Shown: one piece after another, positions 1 through 5,847 of the stretch
Layout: every line of letters starts with the position of its first letter
Position numbering within the stretch: position 1 is the stretch's first letter
Assembly: GCA_012274175.1 (NCBI GenBank)
Contig: JAAOZZ010000286.1
Coordinates: 1-5,898 of the forward strand
Length of the DNA: 5,898 nucleotides
Origin: Betaproteobacteria bacterium
Lineage (GTDB): Bacteria > Pseudomonadota > Gammaproteobacteria > Burkholderiales > Usitatibacteraceae
Reading direction: 5' to 3'
Program-made: the position numbers and the translations under genes
Notes under the pieces: model-generated
Databases searched by the model: none
The model's input: the letters and a program-made list of their open reading frames with translations, nothing else
Told to the model about the DNA's origin: nothing

Positions 1-2
1 CC

Positions 3-269
3 GCCCTCGTGGTGATCGTGCCGACGGGGCTCGCGATGTACGCGGTGCACGCCGACCAGCTGCTGGGCAGCCCGGTGTTCAAGCTCAAGATGGCCCTGAT
101 CCTCGCCGCGGCGATGAACGCGGCCTACTTCCTCACCGGGCCCTTCCCGGGCGTCAAGGCGTGGGACGTGGACGTCCCCGCGCCCCTCGATGCGCGGCTC
201 TCGGCGATCGCCTCGCTCCTGCTCTGGGCGAGCGTGGTCTGCTGCGGGGGGCTCATCGCCTTCCGGTAA
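3..269 (+). CDS. C-terminal part of a multi-pass inner-membrane protein, DUF6644-like (5' end outside window)
   Basis: The frame is open to the left edge and ends at TAA 267-269, so only the last 88 residues are visible and the start lies outside the window. Three hydrophobic stretches are seen: the edge segment ALVVIVPTGLAMYAV, a central one (about residues 25-46, VFKLKMALILAAAMNAAYF) and a C-terminal one (about 66-87, ending in LIAFR). A short polar loop with a DVDVP motif precedes the last helix. The pattern of a helix, then PVFKLKMAL with a conserved-looking Asn, then a final LLLW...GLIAF helix resembles the C-terminus of small DUF6644 membrane proteins, whose function is unknown. This family match is from memory and is tentative; membrane location is much safer. 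The gene converges on the minus-strand cluster with only 3 bases between stop codons, and I see no terminator there. Confidence 0.6.
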   Translation, partial: ALVVIVPTGLAMYAVHADQLLGSPVFKLKMALILAAAMNAAYFLTGPFPGVKAWDVDVPAPLDARLSAIASLLLWASVVCCGGLIAFR

Positions 270-272
270 GTC

Positions 273-761
273 TCAGGGTCGCAGGCGCTCGACCCTGCGC
301 ACGCCGCAGCATCCGTCGGGCTTCACCAGCAGCACCTCGCCTTCGGCCAGAGCGATGCCGGTGAGTGCCGCGATGTTGGCGCGATGGGTGACCATCACCA
401 CGTTGCCGCGCAGCGCACGGCTGGAGTAGTTGCCGATGCGCTTGCGTACCCGTTGCGTCTCGTCGGACTGGCGCACGGGATCGTCGCCGAATGCGGCGAG
501 CGCGGTCCATTCGTCGGCGCGGCCAAAGGCGGCGAGCGCGTTCCCGCGGCAACTCCCGTCGGGGCTCGCGTACACGCGCTCGATCGGGACGCGCTCCGTG
601 CGCAGCCGCTCGCCGACGGGATCGAGCGCGCCCGCCCTCACCAGCAGCACCAGGCCGCCGCGGCGAAGGCGCGACCACGGCGAATCGGCGCTCCTCGCGC
701 TCGCGGCCATGCCCGCGGCGAGCATACCCGCCAGCAGCGCCCTGCGCGTCGCGCTCGCCAT
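273..761 (-). CDS. Exported histidine-phosphatase-fold protein with degenerate active site (probable pseudoenzyme)
   Basis: A 162-residue protein. The N-terminus (TRRALLAGMLAAGMAASARSA, residues 5-25) is a signal peptide with a twin-arginine-like start, so a periplasmic location is inferred. The mature part follows the histidine phosphatase fold: strand GGLVLLVRAG (35-44), YASP (64-67), AFGRA (78-82), and VMVTHRANIAALTG (122-135) with the distal catalytic His126. The hallmark RHG/RHA motif is R42-A43-G44, so the phosphate-accepting His is Ala. By my alignment the second pocket Arg (normally in SSPxCR) is replaced by Ser70, and about 30 residues normally between the RHG strand and the LRxxxIP helix, including RNLSxxGxxQA, are absent. 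The frame is intact. The ATG lies 15 bases after the YbhB stop with only a weak G-rich ribosome site, so it is probably the last gene of the cluster. It could be a regulatory or binding pseudoenzyme, or an early pseudogene. Confidence 0.75.
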   Translation of the reverse strand: MASATRRALLAGMLAAGMAASARSADSPWSRLRRGGLVLLVRAGALDPVGERLRTERVPIERVYASPDGSCRGNALAAFGRADEWTALAAFGDDPVRQSDETQRVRKRIGNYSSRALRGNVVMVTHRANIAALTGIALAEGEVLLVKPDGCCGVRRVERLRP

Positions 762-776
762 GGCGCCCGCCCGGGG

Positions 777-1406
777 CTAGAGCTTGACCGCCGGGTTGAG
801 CGCGTAGCGCCCGGTGATCGAGGCCTGGGCGAGGACGTGGCCCTGGACCGCCTTGCGCACGTCCGAGCCTCCGAACGCGCCCTGCACCGGGAGGCGCGCC
901 ACGTCGAGCGCGTACACCGTGAAGACGTAGCGGTGGGGCAGCTCGTCGTTCCACGGCGGGCAGGGGCCGTCGTAGCCGTAGTAGTCGCCCGCCATCTGCG
1001 GGTCGGCGGCGAACCAGCCGGTGTAGTCGTTGATGCCCTGGCGCGCGCCGTGGGGCGCTTCGGGGCCGGGCTTGCCGCGCGCCACCACGCTCGAGGAGAA
1101 CTCGCCCGCGGCCACCGACGGGATCGAGGCGGGAAGGTCCACCAGCACCCAGTGGAAGAAGTCCACGCGCGCGAGCGACGCGGGGACCTCGCGGCCTTCC
1201 TGGTTCACGTCGTCGCCGCGGCTGGGCACGTCGGGATCGTGGCAGACGATCGCGAAGGACTTCGCCCCCGCGGGCGCGTCGCGCCACGCAAGCTGCGGAT
1301 TGCGGTTCTTCGAAAGCGTGACGTGGGTCTTGGGATCCGGGGCGCAGAACGCGAATTCCGCGGGTATCACGCCGCCGTCGGCAAAGCTCGAGCTCGCGAT
1401 CTTCAT
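777..1406 (-). CDS. YbhB/YbcL (PEBP, Raf-kinase-inhibitor-like) family protein
   Basis: A 209-residue protein of the phosphatidylethanolamine-binding protein fold. Visible motifs in order: NPQLAW (36-41), DPDVPS (57-62), [10 protein letters not shown] (83-92), NDYTGW (126-131), [10 protein letters not shown] (143-152) and [11 protein letters not shown] (158-168). These form the anion/ligand pocket in the family. Compared with E. coli YbhB (about 158 residues), it has an extra loop at 63-82 ([19 protein letters not shown]), which I recall from a longer proteobacterial subfamily. There is no signal peptide, so it is probably cytoplasmic. The molecular function of bacterial members is not established; the Raf name comes from animal homologues. 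The ATG is chosen because it overlaps the FKBP stop as ATGA (1403-1406). No Shine-Dalgarno is visible upstream of it, so translation probably depends on re-initiation by ribosomes finishing the FKBP gene. The same frame stays open upstream to 3380, but that part is antisense-like filler over the FKBP and gabD genes. Confidence 0.9.
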   Translation of the reverse strand: MKIASSSFADGGVIPAEFAFCAPDPKTHVTLSKNRNPQLAWRDAPAGAKSFAIVCHDPDVPSRGDDVNQEGREVPASLARVDFFHWVLVDLPASIPSVAAGEFSSSVVARGKPGPEAPHGARQGINDYTGWFAADPQMAGDYYGYDGPCPPWNDELPHRYVFTVYALDVARLPVQGAFGGSDVRKAVQGHVLAQASITGRYALNPAVKL

Positions 1407-1888
1407 TGGGCCGGAGGCTGCGCGAGGATCTTCACGAGCTCGACTTCGAACACGAGGGCCGCGTTGGGAGGGATCTTCGGCGGCGAGCCGGTGAGCCCGT
1501 AGCCCTTGTCGGAGGGGATGACGAGCAGGCGCTTGCCGCCTTCCTTCATGCCGATCACGCCTTCGTCCCATCCGCGGATCACCCGCCCGACGCCGACCAT
1601 GAAACCGAACGGCGTGGCCCGCCCGCGGGAGCTGTCGAACTCGGCGCCCTTCAGGTCCTTCGCGCAGCCGTCGTAGAGCCACCCGGTGTAGCCCACCAGC
1701 ACCGCGGTGCGGAAGCGCGCGGGATCGCCCTTGCCCGGCTCCAAATCCTTCACCACCAGCTCGTGGGGCGGGGGCTTGCAGTCGTGTTTCGCGGCGGCCG
1801 CCACGGCCGCGGGCGGGGATTCCGAGGCCGTCGCGCAGGCGGACAGGACGGCGACGGATGCGAATGCGAGGACGGACAGGAATTTCAA
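1403..1888 (-). CDS. FKBP-type peptidyl-prolyl cis-trans isomerase, lipoprotein
   Basis: A 161-residue protein. The N-terminus (residues 1-18) is a lipoprotein signal with lipobox LSAC and lipidated Cys18, placing it on a membrane facing the periplasm. After an Ala-rich linker, one FKBP domain spans about 43-154. Residues equivalent to the FKBP12 active site are all present: Tyr67 (VGYTG), Phe84-Asp85 (EFDSS), Phe94, Val103-Ile104, Trp107 (VIRGWDEGV), Tyr130 (GYG) and Phe147 (LVFEVEL), so it should be an active prolyl isomerase. An insertion (75-82) carries Cys75, which could pair with Cys37 as a disulfide. The start is TTG 1886-1888, supported by a perfect AAGGAGG five bases upstream and by the signal peptide beginning there; no ATG fits. 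It lies 90 bases after gabD and its stop overlaps the YbhB start. It is probably a folding factor for envelope proteins, but the client is unknown. Confidence 0.93.
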   Translation of the reverse strand: MKFLSVLAFASVAVLSACATASESPPAAVAAAAKHDCKPPPHELVVKDLEPGKGDPARFRTAVLVGYTGWLYDGCAKDLKGAEFDSSRGRATPFGFMVGVGRVIRGWDEGVIGMKEGGKRLLVIPSDKGYGLTGSPPKIPPNAALVFEVELVKILAQPPAQ

Positions 1889-1893
1889 GAATG

Positions 1894-1900
1894 CCTCCTT
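1894..1900 (-). promoter_or_regulatory. Strong Shine-Dalgarno (AAGGAGG) fixing the TTG start of the FKBP gene
   Basis: On the minus strand the sequence reads AAGGAGG, then five bases (CATTC), then TTG. This consensus ribosome binding site, at ideal spacing, decides the start in the absence of an in-frame ATG near the signal peptide. Confidence 0.85.
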
Positions 1901-1930
1901 GAGGAAGAGCGATGGAAATGCGCCTGCGCT

Positions 1931-1951
1931 GGCCCCGCGACGCGCGCGGCC
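1931..1951 (-). other. GC-rich hairpin between gabD and the FKBP gene
   Basis: Nine-base arms (1931-1939 and 1943-1951) pair with one mismatch around a 3-base loop, 27 bases past the gabD stop. No run of T follows on the minus strand, so it is not a standard terminator; it might pause polymerase or stabilise the 3' end of gabD mRNA. In sequence this G+C-rich such hairpins also arise by chance. The rest of the 90-base gap holds only the FKBP ribosome site, with no recognisable promoter. Confidence 0.3.
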
Positions 1952-1978
1952 GGGAGCGATGCCGGAAGAGCCACCGCC

Positions 1979-3466
1979 CTACTGGATGCCGCCCAGGCAG
2001 ACGTACTTGATCTCGAGGAAGTCCTCGATGCCGTACTTGGAGCCTTCGCGTCCGAGGCCCGATTGCTTCACCCCGCCGAAGGGCGCGACCTCGTTGGAGA
2101 TGATGCCCACGTTCACGCCGACGATCCCCGACTCGATCGCCTCGGCCACGCGGAAGATGCGTCCCACGTCGCGGGAATAGAAATAGGCGCACAGCCCGAA
2201 CTCGCTGTCGTTGGCCATGGCGATCGCCTCGGAATCGTCCTTGAAGCGGAAGAGCGGCGCCACGGGACCGAAGGTCTCCTCCCGCGCCACCTTCATGGCG
2301 GAGCTCATCCCGGTGATGACCGTGGGCTCGTAGAAGCGCCCGCCGAGGGCGCTCCGCTTGCCGCCGAGCACCACCTTGGCGCCCTGCCTCACGGCGTCGG
2401 CGACGTGGTCCTCCACCTTCGCCAGGCCCTGCTCGTCGATGAGCGGTCCCACGGTCACGCCCTGCTCCGTGCCGCGTCCCACCTTGAGCGCGCGCACCTT
2501 CTCCGTGAGCTTGGCCGCGAACGCGTCGTACACCGCGTCCTGCACGTAGATGCGGTTGGCGCAGACGCAGGTCTGGCCCGCGTTGCGGTACTTCGAGGCG
2601 AGCGCACCCTCGGCGGCGGCGTCCAGGTCCGCGTCGTCGAACACGATGAACGGCGCGTTGCCGCCCAGCTCGAGGGAGAGCTTCTTGATCGTGTCCGCGC
2701 TCTGGCGCATGAGGATGCGGCCCACTTCCGTCGAGCCGGTGAAGGTCACCTTGCGCACGATCGGATTGGCGCACACCTCCTGGCCGATGGCCACCGGCTC
2801 GCCCGTGATGATGTTGAGCACCCCCTTCGGAATGCCCGCGCGCTCCGCAAGCTCCGCGAGCGCCAGCGCCGAGAACGGCGTCTGCTCCGCGGGCTTCAGC
2901 ACGAACGTGCATCCCGCGGCGAGGCCCGGCGACACCTTGCGGGTGATCATCGCGTGGGGAAAGTTCCACGGCGTGATGGCCGCGCAGACCCCGATGGGCT
3001 GCTTCAGCACGATGAGGCGCCGGTCGTTGGTGGGACTGGGGATCACGTCGCCGTACACGCGCTTGGCTTCCTCGGCGAACCATTCCACGAAGGAAGCCCC
3101 GTAGGCGATCTCGCCCCTCGCCTCGGCGAGCGGCTTGCCCTGCTCGGTGGTGAGCAGCAGCGCCAGGTCGTCGACGTTGGCCATGATGAGGTCGTACCAC
3201 CTGCGCAGGATCTTCGAGCGCTCCTTGGCGGGGAGCGCGCGCCACGCGGGCAGCGCCCCGTTGGCGGCCGCGATCGCCCGGCGCGTCTCCGCCGCACCCA
3301 TGTTGGGCACGGTGCCCAGGAGCATGCCGTCGGCGGGGTTGTCGATCTCGAGGCGGCCGCGGCCGTCGGCCTCGACCCACGCGCCGTCCACATAGGCGCG
3401 CTCGCGAAACAGCCCGGGATCCTTGAGCGCCGGCACGGCGGCGCGGTCCTTGACGATGGCATTCAT
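1979..3466 (-). CDS. gabD: Succinate-semialdehyde dehydrogenase (aldehyde dehydrogenase superfamily)
   Basis: A 495-residue protein closely matching E. coli GabD along its length, which oxidises succinate semialdehyde to succinate, the last step of GABA degradation feeding the TCA cycle. Motifs, numbered from the chosen ATG: ITPWNF with Asn168; VLKPAEQTP with Lys191 and Glu194 (cofactor ribose site); FTGST 242-246 (Rossmann loop); catalytic base Glu266 in LELGG; NAGQTCVC with nucleophile Cys300 and neighbouring Cys302; EETFGP with Glu397; and the C-terminal signature NEVAPFGGVKQSGLGREGSKYGIEDFLEIKY. Glu194 replaces the Ser of NADP-dependent E. coli GabD, suggesting NAD+ use. The ATG at 3464-3466 is preferred over the in-frame GTG three codons upstream because GGAGGTG (3473-3479) is spaced six bases from the ATG and overlaps that GTG. 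It is cytoplasmic and is the first gene of the minus-strand cluster. A related semialdehyde, such as glutarate semialdehyde, is possible. Confidence 0.95.
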   Translation of the reverse strand: MNAIVKDRAAVPALKDPGLFRERAYVDGAWVEADGRGRLEIDNPADGMLLGTVPNMGAAETRRAIAAANGALPAWRALPAKERSKILRRWYDLIMANVDDLALLLTTEQGKPLAEARGEIAYGASFVEWFAEEAKRVYGDVIPSPTNDRRLIVLKQPIGVCAAITPWNFPHAMITRKVSPGLAAGCTFVLKPAEQTPFSALALAELAERAGIPKGVLNIITGEPVAIGQEVCANPIVRKVTFTGSTEVGRILMRQSADTIKKLSLELGGNAPFIVFDDADLDAAAEGALASKYRNAGQTCVCANRIYVQDAVYDAFAAKLTEKVRALKVGRGTEQGVTVGPLIDEQGLAKVEDHVADAVRQGAKVVLGGKRSALGGRFYEPTVITGMSSAMKVAREETFGPVAPLFRFKDDSEAIAMANDSEFGLCAYFYSRDVGRIFRVAEAIESGIVGVNVGIISNEVAPFGGVKQSGLGREGSKYGIEDFLEIKYVCLGGIQ

Positions 3467-3472
3467 GGCATT

Positions 3473-3479
3473 CACCTCC
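3473..3479 (-). promoter_or_regulatory. Shine-Dalgarno (GGAGGTG) deciding the gabD start
   Basis: On the minus strand GGAGGTG sits six bases before ATG 3464-3466. Its last three bases are the alternative in-frame GTG start, which would then have no properly spaced ribosome site. The 5' codons form a tandem near-repeat (GTGAATGCC, ATGAATGCC) encoding MNA twice if the GTG is read. Confidence 0.75.
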
Positions 3480-3491
3480 GGAGAACCTGAA

Positions 3492-3497
3492 ATTATA
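3492..3497 (-). promoter_or_regulatory. Probable sigma-70 -10 element (TATAAT) for gabD
   Basis: The minus strand reads a perfect TATAAT at 3497-3492, which would start transcription about 18 bases before the gabD ATG. The best -35 is weak: ATGATA at 3522-3517 matches four of six positions, with a long 19-base spacer. A weak -35 suggests an activator or low basal expression. A six-base A/T run in such G+C-rich sequence, at the right place, is the main support. Confidence 0.55.
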
Positions 3498-3516
3498 CGC
3501 CGCGCGAGAGTGGGGA

Positions 3517-3522
3517 TATCAT
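3517..3522 (+). promoter_or_regulatory. Possible -10 element (TATCAT) for the substrate-binding protein gene
   Basis: TATCAT matches the -10 consensus at five of six positions and would give a leader of about 20 bases before ATG 3550. No good -35 lies upstream. It coincides with the weak -35 of the opposite gabD promoter, so the two divergent promoters would overlap. Confidence 0.35.
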
Positions 3523-3538
3523 TGTCGCCTCGCCTACC

Positions 3539-3544
3539 GGGAGG
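3539..3544 (+). promoter_or_regulatory. Shine-Dalgarno (GGGAGG) deciding the start of the binding protein
   Basis: GGGAGG lies five bases before ATG 3550. The in-frame GTG at 3544-3546 overlaps this site and so cannot use it, which makes the ATG the likelier start. Confidence 0.75.
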
Positions 3545-3549
3545 TGTCC

Positions 3550-5145
3550 ATGCAACGCTTTCTTCCGGCGCTCGCCGCCGCCGCGCTGATCCTCGCTTCT
3601 CCCCTCGCCGACGCGAAGACCCTGCGCTGGTCGAGCCAGGGCGATTACCTCACCGCCGACCCCATGGCCCAGAACGAGCTGCTCACCAACTCGATCAACG
3701 GCCAGGTGTACGAGTCGCTCGTGCTGCGGGGCAAGAAGCTCCAGATCCTCCCGGGGCTCGCCGAATCCTGGAAGCAGACGGGCCCGACCACGTGGATCTT
3801 CAACCTGCGCCGCGGCGTGAAGTGGCAGGACGGAAGCGACTTCACCGCCGACGACGTGGTGTTCTCCATGAAGCGCCTGCAGGGGCCGACCTCGAACTTC
3901 CGCGTCTACGGCAACGCCGTGGGCATGGCGAAGAAGATCGACGACCACACAGTCGAGTTCACCACCCCGGTGCCCAACCCGGTGATGCTCGAGATGCTCG
4001 CCAACAGCCTCTTCATGATGAGCAAGGCCTGGTGCGAGAAGAACAACGCGGTGAACACCCAGGACTTCACGCACCAGGAAGAGAGCTACACCTCGAGGAA
4101 CGCCATGGGCACCGGGCCCTACATCCTCGTGTCGCGCCAGCCCGACGTGAAGAGCGTCTTCAAGAAGAACCCGGACTGGTGGGGGCTCAAGGCGGGCAAG
4201 GAATACTGGGACAGCAACGTGGACGAGATCGTCTACACCCCGGTCAAGCAGGGCGCCACGCGCATCGCCGCGCTGCTCTCCGGCGACCTCGACTTCGTGC
4301 TCGACCCCGACGTGCAGGACATCGACCGCCTGAAGAAGGACAAGAAGGTGCACGTGTACGAGGGGCGCGAGAATCGCATCATCTTCCTCGAGATGGACCA
4401 GGCCCGCGACGAGCTGCTGTACTCGAACGTGAAGGGCAAGAACCCGTTCAAGGACCTGCGCGTGCGCAAGGCCTTCTACCAGGCGATCGACGTGAACGCG
4501 ATCCATCGCGCGGTCATGCGGGGGCTCTCGGTGCCCACCGCGATCAACCTGCCCAATCCCGAGGCCGCGGGCATTCCCAAGTCGATGGACAAGCGCTTCC
4601 CCTATGACGTGAAGGCGGCGAAGAAGCTGCTCACGGAGGCCGGCTATCCGAACGGCTTCGAGCTCGGCATGGATTGCCCCAACAACCGCTACATCAACGA
4701 CGAGAAGATCTGCATCGCGGTGGCGGGCATGCTCGCCAAGATCGGCGTGAAGGTGAAGGTGAACGCGATCCCGCGCGCCCAGTACTTCCCCAAGGCGCAG
4801 CGCATGGATATCAGCTTCTGCATGCTGGGCTGGGGCGGTGCCACCACCGACGCGATCTTCACCCTGCAGCCCGTCCTGCACTCGCGCAACGACCAGGGCG
4901 ACGGCGACTACAACTGGGGCAACTACAAGGACGCCGAGTTCGACGCCATGATCGACAGCGCCAAGGGCGACACGGACCCGAAGCACCGCCAGCAGACGAT
5001 CGACAAGGCGATGCAGTACTTCCACGACCACGTCTTCACCATCCCGCTGCACATCCAGGTGATCCCGTGGGCGTCGCGCTCGAATGTGGAAGTGATCCAC
5101 CGCGCCGACAACTGGCTGCAGGCGACCTGGGTGAAGGTCAAGTAA
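3550..5145 (+). CDS. ABC transporter periplasmic substrate-binding protein, family 5 (peptide/nickel/opine class)
   Basis: A 531-residue protein, the normal length for solute-binding protein family 5 (DppA/OppA-like). The Sec signal peptide is residues 1-22 (hydrophobic core LPALAAAALILA, cleavage after ADA), so the mature protein is periplasmic. The family signature spans about 67-108: ILPGLAESWKQ, TWIFNLRRGVKWQDG, then FTADDVVFSMKR. Further typical blocks are GTGPYIL (187-193), LRVRKAFYQAID (303-314), AKKLLTEAGYPNGFEL (357-372), FCMLGWGG (423-430) and the C-terminal IPLHIQVIPWA (498-508) and VEVIHRADNW (513-522). Cysteines 376 and 388 lie close together and may form a disulfide. The ligand is not readable: the GW(C/T)xD region that positions the peptide amino group in OppA/DppA reads GWGGATTD here. 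No permease or ATPase gene is adjacent; a terminator-like hairpin follows. It is divergent from gabD, so shared regulation is plausible. Confidence 0.93.
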   Translation: MQRFLPALAAAALILASPLADAKTLRWSSQGDYLTADPMAQNELLTNSINGQVYESLVLRGKKLQILPGLAESWKQTGPTTWIFNLRRGVKWQDGSDFTADDVVFSMKRLQGPTSNFRVYGNAVGMAKKIDDHTVEFTTPVPNPVMLEMLANSLFMMSKAWCEKNNAVNTQDFTHQEESYTSRNAMGTGPYILVSRQPDVKSVFKKNPDWWGLKAGKEYWDSNVDEIVYTPVKQGATRIAALLSGDLDFVLDPDVQDIDRLKKDKKVHVYEGRENRIIFLEMDQARDELLYSNVKGKNPFKDLRVRKAFYQAIDVNAIHRAVMRGLSVPTAINLPNPEAAGIPKSMDKRFPYDVKAAKKLLTEAGYPNGFELGMDCPNNRYINDEKICIAVAGMLAKIGVKVKVNAIPRAQYFPKAQRMDISFCMLGWGGATTDAIFTLQPVLHSRNDQGDGDYNWGNYKDAEFDAMIDSAKGDTDPKHRQQTIDKAMQYFHDHVFTIPLHIQVIPWASRSNVEVIHRADNWLQATWVKVK

Positions 5146-5148
5146 TAC

Positions 5149-5175
5149 GCGGCCGCGAGCCCACCCCGCGGCCGC
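5149..5175 (+). terminator. Strong hairpin after the binding-protein gene, probable transcription end or mRNA-stabilising structure
   Basis: Perfect 9-base arms GCGGCCGCG (5149-5157) and CGCGGCCGC (5167-5175) flank a 9-base loop, starting three bases after the TAA. No T tract follows directly (TAGGCATG), so it is not a textbook intrinsic terminator. It may terminate inefficiently or protect the 3' end. Confidence 0.5.
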
Positions 5176-5198
5176 TAGGCATGTGCTAGTGTTTCCCG

Positions 5199-5846
5199 GT
5201 GTCGCCAGGGAGATTACAAATCGTGGCTGCGGCGTGCCTCGCCGCATCGGCCTTCGCCTACGAGAGCGCTGCGGCCCATGGTCTGGATGGAGCAGGCCTG
5301 GCGCTCGGGGCCGGCGCGCACGCTTCGCTCTTCGTGGATGCGCAGCCCGTGGACCGGATGGGATGGCGCCGCGATGCCGGCGCCGTGCTCGAACCCGCCT
5401 CGGCGCTCGGCGTGCGCGCGGGCCTGCGCTACGAGCCCTTCCACTGGCTCTCGCTCGAGTTGAGCGCCGCGTCGATGCGTCCGGCCGCGGGCACGTTGGG
5501 CGACAGGGCTCCCGCTCCCCGGGCGCTCGCGGGCGCCACGCTGCGTTCCCCGGACGGCTGGAGCGCCAGCCTCTTCGTGAGCTACCTCGGCCAGCGCCAG
5601 CTGGTGGAGGACGAGTCGGTGCGCTGGCGCTCGACCTCGCTCGTGAACGCGCGCTTCTCGCGCAGCCTCACCTCCTCCACGCGGCTTACGTTCGATGTCT
5701 TCAACGTGTTCGACGAGCGCATGACGGACCTCGGCTACTTCGAGACCTCGCGGCTCTGGAGCACCACGGCCGGCACCACCCGCAACTTCCTCTTCCACCC
5801 CGCCGAGCCCCGCAGCTTCCGCATCCTCCTGCGCGCCACCTTCTGA
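5199..5846 (+). CDS. Short outer-membrane protein resembling the C-terminal barrel of a TonB-dependent receptor
   Basis: A 215-residue protein. The N-terminus (1-26, core IVAAACLAASAFA, possible cleavage after AFA or AAA) looks like a signal peptide. The remainder matches the last strands of TonB-dependent receptors: GVRAGLRYEPFHWLSLEL (71-88), WSASLFVSYLGQRQLVED (121-138), STSLVNARFS (145-154), RLTFDVFNVFDERMTD (162-177), then FHPAEPRSFRILLRATF with the terminal aromatic Phe215 used for outer-membrane insertion. Full receptors are about 600-800 residues; the plug domain and most barrel strands are missing, and the space upstream is only 53 bases with an in-frame TAG at 5187. About eight strands could remain. 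The start is uncertain: GTG 5199 lacks a good ribosome site, while GTG 5223 has AGGGAG ten bases upstream but would leave the signal without a basic N-terminus. It is either a gene remnant or a repurposed small barrel. Confidence 0.6.
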   Translation: MSPGRLQIVAAACLAASAFAYESAAAHGLDGAGLALGAGAHASLFVDAQPVDRMGWRRDAGAVLEPASALGVRAGLRYEPFHWLSLELSAASMRPAAGTLGDRAPAPRALAGATLRSPDGWSASLFVSYLGQRQLVEDESVRWRSTSLVNARFSRSLTSSTRLTFDVFNVFDERMTDLGYFETSRLWSTTAGTTRNFLFHPAEPRSFRILLRATF

Positions 5847-5847
5847 A

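Noticed and set aside
253..1287. A 344-codon minus-strand frame overlapping the YbhB and phosphatase genes
   Set aside because: Arg/Pro/Gly-rich with no family resemblance; both overlapped genes have clear domains in other frames.
384..1502. A 372-codon plus-strand frame opposite the phosphatase and YbhB genes
   Set aside because: Arg/Ala/His-rich shadow with no motif and no ribosome site.
1931..1951. Intrinsic terminator after gabD
   Set aside because: The hairpin has a mismatch and no T tract, so it was kept only as a low-confidence structure.
1407..3380. Upstream extension of the YbhB reading frame to 3380, giving a possible 867-residue fusion
   Set aside because: The extra part is Arg/Gly-rich nonsense lying over gabD and FKBP in another frame; recognisable PEBP sequence starts only at Met 1406.
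3467..3475. GTG start for gabD three codons upstream, giving MNAMNA
   Set aside because: This codon is part of the Shine-Dalgarno sequence itself; the ATG at 3464-3466 has ideal spacing.
1406..3490. A 694-codon plus-strand open frame antisense to the FKBP and gabD genes
   Set aside because: Its translation is low-complexity, rich in Arg, His, Ala and Gly, with no domain, and it lies exactly opposite two well-identified genes; high G+C at third positions creates such frames.
3544..3549. GTG start for the binding protein two codons upstream
   Set aside because: It overlaps the GGGAGG ribosome site that serves ATG 3550.
3423..4607. A plus-strand frame overlapping the binding-protein gene
   Set aside because: Arg/His/Gly-rich shadow frame shifted relative to the true gene.
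3493..5247. A 584-codon minus-strand open frame antisense to the binding protein
   Set aside because: Repetitive Val/His/Leu/Arg-rich composition without recognisable motifs, opposite a complete family 5 binding protein; a G+C shadow.
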